A DNA stretch of 64,000 bases from Thalassia testudinum (taxonomy: Eukaryota > Streptophyta > Magnoliopsida > Alismatales > Hydrocharitaceae): assembly GCA_037157565.1 (NCBI GenBank), contig JAZHRO010000002.1, positions 31,950,501-32,014,500 on the forward strand. Direction: 5' to 3'. The translations under genes and the position numbers were made by a program. Positions within the stretch are counted from its first letter, which is position 1, and each line of letters starts with the position of its first letter. Below, piece by piece: positions 21,435-33,553 of this stretch. The notes below the pieces were generated by a model. It made no database searches. It saw only the letters and a program-made list of their open reading frames with translations, and was not told the DNA's origin.

Positions 21435-22809
21435 AGTGCGCCTTCAAGTAAGTTTTTACTCCATTCCTGTAATTTTTTTCTCTTCTCTTCTCTCTTCACA
21501 GGTATCTTTGTTTTTGGTGTGTAGGTGAACCTGGTGCAAGGAGAAGGTAGGCAGACGAAGTCGAAGACGTAAGCAGATCCAAGGCGGGTACGAGAGCGTG
21601 AAGACGCTGACATAGCATTGGAGCTTCACACATGTTGCCAAACAAGTAGGTCTTCTTTTCTTAGCAACTAGGGTTAACTTGTCACCTTAATAAAAAAAAA
21701 ACAAAAAACTAAAAACTAGAAAAACTTTTTGGGATCTCTTGGGGCAAGTGGATTAAAATTCACTTGTTTGATTGATTGTCTTCACTCCCACCACCCTGGG
21801 ATTTCCCGCCTTACTTCGCATAGCGAAAATCCAAGAATCTTGATTCTTGAATTTTTCTCCGTGTGAAGTATTCTTTGAGGAAAACACAAAAAGATTGATT
21901 GCACACCTCTTTTGCCTCACTTATCTACAATTCGGGATCACCTTTTTGGTGGGGAGACTTGGAATTGAGTTAATTCCAACCCCACCATGACTGTTCAACT
22001 TGCCTAAGATTCGATCCCGAATACCTCAACCCCCAACAATTTGATTTTCTTTATCTTCTGGTTGAGCCTTGTGTGTGGAAATCATTCTGGTGATTGGAGC
22101 ACTTGAATTGAAGTGCTTTGGCTCCCTTTCACATAAATCTAAAACTGACTCGTGCATCCACACATAGAAATCTCCATTTAGGGTAGCCCATTGCATTTTA
22201 GCATGCATTAACTTGCTGATATTGAAGATGGGTTTGTTGGGCTTAAAAAGAAAACTTGTATTCTCACAAAACCCGGAGATTGGTTGAATTGGTATTTTAG
22301 CGAAATCCTAAAATTCATACTACTTAAGGTTGAACTCTAAAAACCATTCACCAATAAAAACTTCAATTCGGGGAGAATTCCCCATTGCATGCTTGTTTTA
22401 CACACTCTGAAAATCAATCACTTGGGCATTACCCGTAAACAACGCCCTTCACATTCTAAAAGTACTTGACCCTAAGCCTCTAACTAAAACTGGTAGTAAC
22501 TTGACCCTTACTAAGGATTGGAGGTCTAACTACCTGCGTGTAGCATCTACGTGCTGGTGAGAGTTCCTGCGTGCTATCGGGTGTCTAAGACTGGGGCAAA
22601 TGGCCTTTCAATCTGGCCCGGTGGTTCCGCGGTGCTCGCATTCGGTTCCGTAGTTCATGATAGTAGGTAACTTAGATCTTTAGGTCTAAGGGCACACTGT
22701 AGAGGTTAGGAATTTGATTGTATTAATTTGTCATCAAGTGTACCTTTGCGGCATCATTTCTCTCGTCTCTTTTCCCTTCTCATCCCCCAAATTCTTCCTG
22801 CAGTAGTGC
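21435..22809 (+). other. Leader of element B
   Basis: Non-coding. It ends in a pyrimidine-rich run and CAG (about 22748-22803) 6 bases before the gag ATG, resembling a 3' splice site. It does not carry the GTGTCAAACGAC motif seen in A and I. Confidence 0.65.
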
Positions 22810-24039
22810 ATGTTTGGGAGGAGGTCACAAAACCCTGAACTGTTTGAATTGCCTGATAATTTTAAAAAAGGAGCCGAATCGTCCTGCTCCTCCACAAACA
22901 TGGCAAACACCCCCACCTCACCACTTCGTCACAATTCCAATTCTTCCAACACCAGGCTTATCCCGAGAAACCCTGCAAGACCTTCCTTATCGAGTGTCAC
23001 ACCGAGCGACTCAGTAAGTCATGTGGATTTGGCTTCTACAAGCCAGTATTTCGACACGAAGGACCAAGCCTCCATGTGCTCGGACACATATTTACATGCA
23101 GACACGTCTTCTGGCATAGAAGACGCTTGCGCCCTGGGGAACAACTCGTTCTCTGCCACTTATAACCCAGGGTGGAGAAATCATCCAAATTTCGCATGGT
23201 CCAACAACCCGCAGTGCCAAAACCCTGCGGGTGGACCAATGCGACCATCCGCACCCATCATCCCAAGGGTCCAGTCTAATCCTATGGCAAATCCGCCAAT
23301 AGGCCCTTGCGTACCGCAAGCAGAACACGCATCAAGGCCTCTTGATAAATTGATGCGAATGATGATGAAAATGTCAAAGCGCCATAAAGAGAACATGACC
23401 TCTCTTCAGCACCATTTGGCACAGTAGAATGCTGAGATCAGTCAACTACACATGGTGACTCGATCTCAGGATACTCTTCCCGCCCAACCTATTCCAAACC
23501 CGCGAAACTTCGTACCCCATGGTCTGCAACCACAGGTACAACCTTCTCAGGGACAGGTTCATCAAATTCTGCAAGCTCCGAGCATTCCACTAGGATTTCA
23601 AGCTAATCCCACTGCAGCACCGCACTCCTATGTCCCTATTGCGAACCCTCCTCCGCCGTATGATCCCACTGGGCCCGCATTGTCCAATGCTATCACTGCG
23701 AGGAGCGGTAAGCAGACCGTCGATTCTCCTCGACCTGATCATGGCCCGTCTTCTTCTTCATCGCCCTCTCATTCGGGATGCGCACCGCATTCGCAAGAGG
23801 ACGATGCACCCAAATTCGTGCCAGAATCAGTTCCATTCCCTGAGGCTCTACTGAGGGAGCCAAAAGGCAAAAAGAAAGATACATAGGCCTCTGATAACCT
23901 GCATAATTTGGTCAGGGATGTAGAAATCAAGGTACCCCTTCTCGAGGCTATCGATCACATATCTACTGCCGTCCGATTTTTCAAAGACTACACAACACCC
24001 AGGCGATAGTCAAAGAAAACTAAGAATCCGGTGGTTCGC
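22810..24039 (+). pseudogene. Mini-Gag-protease ORF of element B, first part
   Basis: The start is supported by MxGRRSxxPEL, also at the gag start of I. The frame runs 205 codons to TAG (23425), then continues in the same frame to TAG (23884) and a third TAG near 24008; all three fit CAG-to-TAG changes. It contains YNPGWRNHPNFAWSN, typical of the Athila Gag C-terminal region, then TARSGK, a Ser/Pro-rich linker, FPEALL, a KKK run and the pre-protease VPLLEAIDHI. The capsid core between N-terminus and YNPGW is missing, as in A. Element I interrupts it in an open codon stretch. Confidence 0.82.
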
Positions 24040-25431
24040 TGATAACACTACACAAGGGGGTGATAATTATGTTGAATATGGCCCATCTTTAGAATAAAAG
24101 GCACAACATAAGTAGAATAGGAGCAATGCATGCATCATGTACCAAGATTGCTTATAAACTATATTAATGGTCATTTTTGTAAGCATTTGTCAAAGCAAGC
24201 CTCAGATGAGCAATCGGGCCACACGGAAGGATTCAGAACGACAAACGGAGTCCAACGGACTCAAGATCGGCCAAATCCGACATCCGGAGTTCCTACAATG
24301 GGCCCAAGAAGTTCTGACCGTTGATCTAGAGATCAACGGCCCATATTGTGCCACGTCAGCCCCGCTCCATCACGTGCCGCACCCTCATCCAGCCGAGATC
24401 AAATCTCGGCCGTTGATCTTCGATCGAACGGCCAAGAATCGCGCGCCCGCCCGCGGTCGCCGCGATAAAGAGCGGGCATGGCGCAACGGTTAGCACGCAC
24501 GCTCGCATGCACGCAATGTGGGTTCGAGCCGCGCGGAGTCAAAATTGAAGATGGGAGACGGGAGTGGAGAAATTGGGCTGCCCGATCAGTAGCGGGCGGC
24601 TGGGATCTTGCCACGCGGCGCGACCGCAGCTCTCGAGCATCCACGCACGCGTGCACGCCGGGCGATGATGTGCGCGCACACGCATGCCCGAGGCACGATC
24701 CCAGCGCAGCCGAGGAGGACTTTCAAGATCGGACGGCTCTCGTTCAGCGGCTACGGATCGCATGAGGAGAAGAAACGAGGCAGGCGGTTGACCAACGGCT
24801 GGAGGGCTTCACCGACGTTTTTGGGAGTGGTTTTAGCGACGCTCTGGATGTCGCTAAAGCCCCCTCTTCTTTTAGGAAGCCCTTAACTATATTTAAACCC
24901 CCTCCAACCACCATTCAAGGCATTCACTCCCCTTGCAACTACTCCACCCTCTCTTAGCTAGCTTTAGGCCCTCTTGTAATCGCCGAAGACGACGAGCCAC
25001 CTACGAAGCCTCTCCACCGCCGTGGCTGCCTCGTCGCTCTCCACACACACACTCTCTCTCCCTTTTAAGCTTTCTATTAATTTTGTTGAAGCATGTATTT
25101 AATATTGTAAGTTATGAACTACAAGTGCATGTTTAATGAAGTTATTTTTCGTTCAATTGTCATTTTAATTTTTGTTCAAGTTGTATGATCAAACAAAGAA
25201 CTTTCTAACCCTAAACCCTCTCTCTCTATCTCTCTATCTCGCTTTTCAAAATCGTATCTTTCGCAAGCAAAACTCCGCACTTTCCGTGACAACAAGTGAT
25301 GAGCAAAAATCAGATTTCCACGCCTCCCTGAGACCGACACTCGGACTCACCTCCGTTTACTTATTTTAAAATCGACGTTGCAAGTACGACTATAATGACA
25401 CCTCTTTACACACACGCACTAAGACATGTAG
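24040..25431 (+). repeat. 5' LTR of element I (1392 bp)
   Basis: Starts TGATAACACTAC after the B gene. It contains an inverted repeat CCGTTGATCT/AGATCAACGG near 24320, a tRNA-like A/B box pair (24479-24530) and a TATA-like TATATTTAAA near 24889. The end is placed by comparison with the 3' copy; the last two bases differ (AG against CA), so the exact base is uncertain. Confidence 0.88.
24474..24540 (+). ncRNA. tRNA-like (SINE-type) segment in LTR I, 5' copy
   Basis: An A-box match TGGCGCAACGG (24479-24489) and a B-box match GGTTCGAGCC (24521-24530) lie about 42 bases apart, the spacing of a tRNA gene. A D-arm-like GCGC-loop-GCAC and a T-arm-like GC-rich hairpin around GTTCGAG can be drawn. 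No 7-bp acceptor stem or clear anticodon arm, so it is not a working tRNA. It is best read as a tRNA-derived Pol III promoter relic, present in both LTRs (3' copy 36548-36603). Confidence 0.6.
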
Positions 25432-25435
25432 TTTT

Positions 25436-25453
25436 TGGCGTCGTTGTCGGGGA
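25436..25453 (+). promoter_or_regulatory. Primer-binding site of element I
   Basis: TGGCGTCGTTGTCGGGGA, two mismatches to the tRNA-Asp complement seen in A; both are C-to-T, as expected from deamination. Confidence 0.85.
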
Positions 25454-26558
25454 GGCAACGGATTTATTTTATCACCTCCATTCCACATTCATTCTCACAT
25501 CGTCTAATGCCCTATTTTCCTTTTTACTTGACGGGTGCAGGAATTTGGTGCATGGACGGCGAAGCGACGCATCCCACGATGGGAGAAAGGGAGTACGTGC
25601 CACGAGGACCGATAGTGAGTAATCTCTCTCATTGTTTGCTTGCGTGAAAAAACTAAAAAAAAAAATTGTAAAAACTGAAAAAAAATTGACGTAGTGTATG
25701 ACTGCTTGACCTACATCCTTAACACATCACCTCACAAAAAAATGTACACTCTAACATTCTGAATAAATTCTTGGAGTGTTCTTTTCTTTTTCTTGAGTGG
25801 TGTTTGCGAAGCCACCATGAGTTGACCTAGGCCGCACCACTCAACCCTAAACGACTCATCTAATAGAAGCTGTGTGATCATCAGGATGAGTACACTATGG
25901 TTTTAGAGCCTCTACAGAATAAAAAGAAAATCTACTTTCATCGAATTGTGCGCAGAACTTGACGTGCCCACTAAAACTTGGTTGAAAACATTAAGACACA
26001 TCAACCCTAAAAAGTACTAAGGTAAGGATGAAACACTAAAAGACACCACATCTTAACAAATCCTTGCTTGAAAACCATGTTTTGCTAGAAGCACACACTT
26101 TGAAAGTGGAAAATTAAGAGGCACCACCCCAATCAATGCCTCATCACATCACCCTAAGCACAAGCACTATCCTAGCCCTTTAAAACTTAGTAGACATGCC
26201 CTAGGCAGGACTGAGTTAAGTCTCAAAAGGTGAGGTTTTGTTCGCTAGGCACTTGGCTTTCATTCCCTTGGTAGAATCTGGTGACTAGGCTGCGGGGCAG
26301 TGTCAAACGACAGCGGTTGTGGGGTCTACGGAATCGGAGGCGCAAGCCAAAGGAAGAACCTTCCCTGCAATCCCCTCGTAATCAACCTGGCCAAATTAGC
26401 CTTGGGAAGGGGAGTCCAGTGTTTACGGACCTAATCACCCTTTGTGAGATTTCTAGGTCTCCTAAGGAATACACATAAGGACTAGGCTTATGTGCTTGAT
26501 TGAAACACATTTCTCTCATCTGTCGCCCTCCGCATCCCCTCCTGTTCTTCTCTAGTGT
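25454..26558 (+). other. Leader of element I
   Basis: Non-coding. Contains AGGCTG-C-GGGGC-A-GTGTCAAACGAC at 26287-26311, shared with A. It ends in a pyrimidine-rich tract and TCTCTAG (about 26510-26552) just before the gag ATG. Confidence 0.7.
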
Positions 26559-27167
26559 ATGCACGGGAGACGCTCACTGCATCCCGAGTTGCGTGTTTTG
26601 GGGCAGGAATCTAGGCAACGTAATTCTGTTAACATGGCTGAACCTAGGGTAGATGAGGTTGAGGATCAACCCCCACCAGATGCTATGGCCATTATCCAAG
26701 CTCAAATCAATGCTAACCATCAGCTTCAGCAACAACAAATCCACACCATTATGCAAGCCATACAACAGTTACAAAACCCACAAGAACAACCACCACCACC
26801 TTTCCAAAACATACCAGGACAACCACCACTTGATTTACCACCATTTCAGGATCAGCCGAGGCCCCTCCGCAATTTCTATAACCCTTCTGCTATTAGAGTC
26901 GAGCCACACCTTAGGATCCCCGAGGGGGGTGATGATTTTGAGCTAAAATCGAATGTCTTAAGTCTGATCCAGAGCCACTTTCATGGAAGCTCAAATGAGG
27001 ACCCCTTCCAGCACCTAGAGGACCTCGACCGCATAGCACGGACGGTGAAACCTAGGAACAATAGCCTTGACATTGTTCTAATCAAGATGTTCTCCTTCTC
27101 ATTAAGATACAAGGCTTCTCATTGGCTTAGAACCCCAGGTAGACCCATAATCTTAGGCAGACCTTAG
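26559..27167 (+). pseudogene. gag of element I, truncated by deletion
   Basis: 202 codons. MHGRRSLHPEL at the start matches B. Then comes a Gln-rich stretch (near residues 60-80), and from about residue 120 the beginning of the capsid core: FELKSNVLSLIQ, GSSNEDPFQHLEDL, a conserved block of retrotransposon_gag proteins. After ASHWL the sequence jumps directly to a protease-end-like GRPIILGRP and stops. So the rest of the capsid, nucleocapsid and most of the protease are deleted. A 23-bp direct repeat (27143-27165 and 27196-27218) lies at the junction. Confidence 0.85.
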
Positions 27168-27218
27168 ATTATGTCCCTAAAAAGTTACAGAATTCACCCA
27201 TAATCTTAGGCAGACCTT
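27143..27218 (+). repeat. 23-bp direct repeat at the gag-protease deletion junction of I
   Basis: ACCCATAATCTTAGG-CAGACCTT occurs twice, 53 bp start to start. The sequence encodes the ILGRP motif at the end of protease. The pattern fits filler DNA copied in from nearby during end joining. Confidence 0.85.
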
Positions 27219-27890
27219 TCTTATTTACGGCTAAAGCAAACATTGATTGCGACACGAGATGTATGGAAATCGCCTTCGGGGATAAAAAAATGCAATTGGA
27301 TATCTTCTGGGTGGCAAAGTCTTTTGATTGTAATTACATTGAGGAACATGATCTCGTGGAAACTTTAATCGAGGAATGTCTCACCCTCAGTTCTATCTCA
27401 GACCACCAAACCCGTAGTGACTGTTCTAACTCGTCACCATCATTACCCATGGACCTCTGTAAGGCTGAGTACCATCACAGGACACAATTTGAAGAGATCG
27501 ATGTTAATCAACTCCCGCCCTTTCCCTTCCCATCGACTGTGGTCCCACCCACACCCAAACTTAAACCATTGCCCGAGAATCTCAAGTACGTCTTCTTGGG
27601 ACCTGACCAGACCTTCCCAGTGATTATTAATTCTCATCTAACCAAGGATCAGGAACTCAGGTTGACTGCGACCCTTTCAGAACATCGGGCCACCATTGGT
27701 TGGACCATTTCAGATTTAAGAGGAATTAGCCCCACCTATTGCACCCACAAGATTTACCTGGAAGACGGGGCCCGACCTTCCCGCCAGATGCAAAGACGTT
27801 TAAACCCAAACATGTTGGAGGTCGTTAAAAAAGAAATTATGAAGTGGCTTGACGCCGACATCATCTACCCTATCTCCGATAGCCCCTGGG
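27219..27890 (+). pseudogene. Protease tail and RT N-terminus of element I
   Basis: Resumes after the deletion with the protease C-terminal end (TAKANIDCDTR), then a Pro-rich linker, LKPLPENLKYVFLG, GWTISDLRGISPTYCTHKI and LNPNMLEVVKKEIMKWLDADIIYPISDS, all characteristic of the RT N-terminal region of Athila Pol. The ORF from 27263 has 215 codons, but its last few come from the inserted LTR. The gene continues at 32246. Confidence 0.87.
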
Positions 27891-28675
27891 TGATCGGTCG
27901 GCCCGGATAGGTTGTTAATATGATGTTTTTATCGTTGAAATGTGTATAGTGGTTAACCTAATTCTGACCTAACCATCTCTTTACAAAATTTTTAACCTGG
28001 CCTACTTGATTTTATCTTGTCACTTTTAGGCCCAAGGTCAAACTCAGGGAAGTGGGGTTCAAGTAGAGTTTCTATGCTTTTCCTAAGACGCGTCTCTTCC
28101 ATTCGTTTATTATGTTTTTGGTGTTTCTCTTATTTAGATTTTTTTCTGGTAATCCTTGTCCTTGAGGCACACCCTCAAAATTGTGTCCTTGGCTTTTAGC
28201 CAAAATAGAGTTCCAAAACGAGTCTTGCTACTCGCAAGATGAGGTACCTGCAAGTCAAAGATTATCTTTTCTCCTTTATGCATTTTTCTTTTATCTTTTT
28301 ACTAAGAGAGAAGCGAACAGACAGAAAGTAAATATAGTATGTATATATATATATTATATCTATAAAGGGGTGGAGGTGGAGGTAGTGATGGAGTGTAGCA
28401 CTGTGTCGAGTCAATCGACATCTAAAGAGACGCAACCAACAGGACTATGTGCGGCGTGGAGTGTGGATGGATGATGGATGATGTATGGGTCCACGCTTTT
28501 TGTTCGCGTGTATCAAGGAATATCAGCAACTGGTGCAGATATTTCCGCAATACAGCGTATGGCAAATAACATGAAAATATATATATTTGTATGTATATAA
28601 GTAAATATATCTATATATGTATAAATATATAGGTATATATGTATAGATATATATGTACATATATATATATAGGTG

Positions 28676-28706
<31 letters not shown>

Positions 28707-31700
28707 GTATATAAGTATATATATATAATACTATATAGATGTATATATATATATGTATATAAGTATATGTATCTAGATATATATATATATATAGGTATAT
28801 GTATATGTACATAGATATGTATATATAGATAAGTATATGCATAAGTATATAGATATATATATAGATGTATATATATATGTATATAAGTATATGTATCTAG
28901 ATATATATATATATATAGGTATATATATATGTATATAGATATGTATATATAAGTATATGTATAAGTATATAGATATATATACGTATATATATATATAGAT
29001 ATATTATATATATATGTATGTATACATAAATATATAGATATTACTATGTATATGAGTATATGTATGTATATATATATATAGATATATGTATGTGCTAAGT
29101 CCACTTTTGTGAACTATTATTTAGCTTAAGTACTATTTAATTAATTGTTCTTAGTTGTTAATCAATTAAGGGTTATATGGTAATTCACCTTGACCTGTAT
29201 TTAATTTTATGCTTCAATTTTTACATTTAATAGCATACTTTATGATAATATAATTTATTTGATAAATACAGGTTAGGTGCATGATTAGGAGTTAATTTTT
29301 ACTTATATAAGACGTCTGGAACTTGGATTGTACGTCTGGAATTATTAACTGAAAATCTGTGGCATCATATTTTTAAGACGTCTGATGCTACATATAGACG
29401 TCTGATGGAGGAACCGGCCGTACTTATCTACCGCTCCAACCACTCGTGATCGTCGCGAGTAGTTGGAGATACTTGCGGCCGAAGGAAAAGGAGGAGAGTG
29501 GGGTTCAAAAAGAGGCGGCGTCCTCCGAGGATAGGGTGGATCTTCCTCCCCTGGCGGGGATCTTCTCCCTCTCACCACAGTGGAACAAATGCACTCTGTT
29601 TTTCAAGCTTGCACCGTGATCTCTGCGCCCTGCAACTTCCCTCTGCAAGTGCCTACCCGCTTGCCAACTTCCAGCTCCCCTCATCACCTTCCGCCCCCGC
29701 CGCATCAAGTGCTTGCAGGCACCGCACCATCAGCCTGGCCACAACACGCCCGCGCGCCTCCTTCCTGCAAGCAGACCGCAGCGCCCGCATGCCATCTCCC
29801 ACGCCTTCTCTCCCGCTCACGTGCTTTCAAGCCAAGCACCATCAGCGCACCCTCAACAGCAGGCTCTCTCTACCCGCCTTCACCCCACAGTGCCCGCACA
29901 ACCCGGCCACACGCAAGTGACCTTGCAGCGCCCGCACAACCCGGCCACACGTAAGCGACCTTGCAGCGCCCACAGACACCGCACCTCCAGCCGCGCCCTT
30001 ATGGCCAAGCGCAGTGTGCAACTGCGTCGTGCACCACCCTGCAGCACGCACCACCCGCTCGCGCGCAAGCCTCCCTCGCGCAGCGCCACCAGCCATCCCA
30101 CTGTTCATCTTCTTCCCCAAAAGAACCCATCGCTGGCCGTCCACCTCCAAGTGCAGCCACCTCCACGTGCCACGATGCTTCACTCCAACAGCGCCATCGA
30201 CTCTGCCTTGCCCTCACAAGGCTGCCAACACTCGCGGTAGCCCTTCCCGCCGTCCCTACGCTTCCCGTGCGCAAGCCACCGCCGACGGCATCCAAGGCTC
30301 CGACCAGCCACCGCCGGTCACCTCCGTCGATGCCACGACCACCAACACGAAGCCCACATCCCGACCGATCGACTCCGAGCACTGCACCCCCAGCCGCGCC
30401 TTCTCCTTCGCATGCGCATGAGAGAACGAAATCCCCTGCTTTGCTACAGTGATTAGTGCATTAATATTTACCTTAAATGCCATTGCGGAAGTTCCTATTC
30501 ATTTATTTTATGCATTACATTTTTGCGATGAAATTGCATAGTCCTCCTTCTACTTCACCTAAATTATGTGCATATATATATATCACATGAATGATTGAAT
30601 GCCTGGATTATAGAGAACAAGTTATGTTTTAGAAATTAGTATTTACGGTGCTTACCAATATAGAGATCACTATGTTACATGTTATTATATTATGGTGAAT
30701 TTGCATAACAGTACCTACATTCTTGATTAATTGGTTAAAACAAGCATTTAGGTGAGAAAAAGAAAAGCACGAAGTAGTATGCATATCTATTGAGTTTCTT
30801 GAATAAACGTAACACTATTTATTATTTTAAATAGGAAAATTCCTCCCTGTGGAGACAACCTAACTATTCGTGGTTAGATTCTGACAATTAAAATGTTTTT
30901 TTGAAAAGTGATTTTCTACCACGCGATTAAATACAACGATACATCATTTTATGATAAAGTTTTCAACAGAAACGAAGATCACTCTTTCAGTATGTATATA
31001 TATATATGTATGTATATATATATGTATATATATGTTACTATATATAACTATATGTGTAGTGTAAGTGTGTGTGTGTGTGCGTAAGTGTGAGTGTAGGTGT
31101 GTGTACGTTGGTGTAGTGTGTGCTGTGAGTGAGTGACAAAAAAGAAAGAGAGAAAGAGAGAGCGGGCGGGTGTACTCGCGCTAAAGAGAGAGCTAGCGGG
31201 AGTTGGAGAGAGAGCGGGCGATGGCGCGAGTTGAGACATCTGCTGGAGGCGGTAGACGTCTGGACGTCACGTAATCTGGAGATGGCGACGGACGTCTAGA
31301 CGTCACGAGTGCAGGCGCGCCTTCGCGTGAGGATTCTGCAGGCCGACGCAAAGACGACGAGCGGGCGATGGTGCGGGGAAGCGAATGTGGAAGAGGTCTG
31401 CAGGTGGTCGCGGAGGGGCGCGGGGGCTGGCAGGGGACGGCGAGACGATGGTTGACCGGCCGCTGCAGTGCGCGCAGCGGCTGTTTTTGGGTGCAACGAC
31501 GAAGGTGACAGAATGGAGACGGAGGCGGGGAATGCCCTGCAGGCGCGTGCGAAGGCGGAGAGCAGCTGCGGGGAAGGTCGCGGAGGAGGCGGCGGTGCTG
31601 CTGCTGCCGCTGCACCCGCGGTTTGGCTACTGCTGCTGTTGCTTCAAGCTTCGAAGCTTGAAGTGGCAGCAATGGCGTGGAGACGAAAATGAGAAGAAAG

Positions 31701-32245
31701 GAAGACACCACGCCCACTGGCTCGTTGAAGAGCTGGGCGGTGGTGTTCCCACTGTGGTGGTGTGCACTACAGTGGGTTCTCCTGCTCGCCGGGTGTCTCC
31801 TTGAGGGAGGGCCGGCGTATGGGAGGGGAGAACGGGAGAGGAAGGTGGTGGCTGCGGGTCTTTTTGGTGCAGCAGCCTCGGTGTCACGAGGAAGAAGCTG
31901 TAGCTTCTTATAGAGGAGGAGAGAATGGCGCGCAGCATGGCTGCAGCAGGGGGAAGGGTGAGGAATGGCAGCCGTAGGGAGTGGCTGTGGCAGGGAGAGG
32001 TGCATGTAGCCGTGAGGAGAGAAGAAAAAAAAGAAAATCAAGAGGAGAAAATAAAAGGGACTTTTTCAAAGAGACACTTGAGGAAAAATGTAAAAATGCA
32101 AGCCATTGTTTTATTCTCTTCTCTCAATTAAATGCATGAATGCAAGTGTTTTTACAAATGCGACTATAGGATCCTAATATGCAATGTTAATGCTAGGAAA
32201 TAGCATAAGAAGGCTTTATTGCAGGCGTATTTTGAGGTGCAAACA
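27891..32245 (-). mobile_element. Reverse solo LTR of the B family, inside RT of element I
   Basis: Reads on the minus strand like LTR B: at 32245 descending it starts TGTTTGCACCTC..., and at 27891 it ends ...CCGGGCCGACCGATCA, matching the B terminus with changes. It carries the inverted microsatellite, the hairpin (about 28503-28550) and the U5 block (27905-28330). It is 4355 bp only because solo LTR C (29093-30989) is inside; without C about 2.46 kb. No clear target duplication, and two host bases seem to be missing. It is more diverged than the two LTRs of B. Confidence 0.85.
29093..30989. mobile_element. Solo LTR C with perfect target duplication
   Basis: 1897 bp from TGCTAAGTCC to CTCTTTCA, flanked by GTATG at 29088-29092 and 30990-30994, inserted in the microsatellite of the reverse B LTR. 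The right end has a 'tccctgtggagacaacc' U5-like phrase, so the likely orientation is +. A TATATAA near 29304 precedes four ACGTCTG motifs (29312, 29332, 29378 and 29398, approximate). The GC-rich part (29480-30430) gives long Ala/Pro/Arg ORFs in several frames with no recognisable domain; I treat them as non-coding. Confidence 0.88.
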
Positions 32246-33553
32246 AGCCCCACTCAAGTGGTTCCAAAGAAGGCTGGGCTCACCGTTGTCACCAATGATC
32301 ATGGCGAATCCATCCCCACCCGCACCACCACCGCATGGCGAGTGTGTATTGATTATAGGAAGCTTAATGAAGCCACTAAGAAGGACCACTTCCCCTTGCC
32401 ATTCATTGACCAAATCCTTGAAAGATTGGCAGGGAAGAAGTATTTTTGCTTCCTGGATGGATATTTAGGATATAACCAAGTCGCAATTGCTCCGGAAGAT
32501 CAGGAAAAGACCACATTCACTTGCCCGTATGGCACGTTTGCATTCCGTCGAATGCCGTTCGGGTTATGCAACGCACCTGCGACCTTCCAGTGTTGCATGC
32601 TAGCCATTTTTTCAGAAATGGTGGGTGAATACTTAGAGGTCTTTATGGATGATTTCTCTATATTCGGGAATTCATTCGACCATTGTTTGAGCAACTTGGA
32701 GAAAATCCTGAAACGATGTATCGAGGTTAACTTGGTCTTAAGTTGGGAAAAGAGCCATTTTATGGTTCAAGAAGGAATTACCCTCGGTCACATCATTTCG
32801 CATAGGGGCATCGAGGTAGATCGAGCTAAGGTCGATTTAATTTCCAAACTTCCTCCACCTAGTTCGATCCGACAGATTCGCTCCTTCCTAGGACATGTTG
32901 GCTTCTACCGAAGGTTCATTAAAGACTTCTCCAAGCTTTCCAAACCCTTGACCGACCTTCTAGCCAACGATGCCATATTCCACATGTCTCATGATTGCAC
33001 CCAAGCTTACCACACCCTCTGGGACTTAGTCTCCACCGCACTTGTACTTCAACCCCCAGACTGGTCCCAGGACTTTGAGATTATGTGTGATGCATCAAAT
33101 TTTGCCATAGGCGCTGTCCTGGGACAAAGGCAAGACAAGAAGCCCGTGGTGATCTACTACGCGAGCAAAACGTTGGAAGAGGCCCAACGTAATTATACGG
33201 TCACAGAGAAAGAGTTGCTTGTTGTAGTCTTTGGACTTGAAAAATTCCGATCATACTTGCTAGGATCCCACGTGACTATTTACACTGACCATTCAGCCAT
33301 CCAGCATCTGTTTTCCAAAAAGGCCGCAAAACCCAGGCTCATCAGATGGATCCTGCTTTTGCAGGAATTTGACCTGGAAATCCGAGACAAGGCTGGATCA
33401 AAAAATGTGGTGGCTGACCACCTATCGAGACTTCATCTAGACCACATTGGACCCTCCCTACCTCTATCTGATGCCTTCCCTGATGAACACATCCTAGCCG
33501 TGCAAGACAAGAAAATGCCATGGTATCTGACTACGTCAATTACTTGGTTGTAG
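32246..33553 (+). pseudogene. Reverse transcriptase and RNase H of element I
   Basis: Continues the [47 protein letters not shown] (catalytic Asp; the usual YSGYNQ reads YLGYNQ), [25 protein letters not shown] (catalytic Asp pair near 32648), LGHIIS. Then RNase [41 protein letters not shown], so the four acidic or His positions are present. The ORF from 32219 starts inside the inserted LTR. The frame breaks near 33530 (WYL... instead of continuing), apparently a one-base loss, and the frame 33520-33999 takes over. Confidence 0.92.

Noticed and set aside
24479..24530. Functional tRNA gene
   Set aside because: A and B boxes are good, but there is no acceptor stem or clear anticodon arm, and it lies in an LTR in two copies.
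29498..30452. Long Ala/Pro/Arg-rich ORFs on both strands
   Set aside because: GC-rich part of solo LTR C; several frames open at once, no domain, so composition explains them.
31193..32041. 282-codon ORF on the minus strand, with similar ones at 19331-20068 and 40270-41115
   Set aside because: All are the same GC-rich segment of LTR B in different copies; the frames are not consistently kept and no domain is visible.
27891..32245. Target duplication around the reverse B-family LTR
   Set aside because: Flanks CTGGG and AGCCC do not match; two host bases seem lost, so no duplication is claimed.
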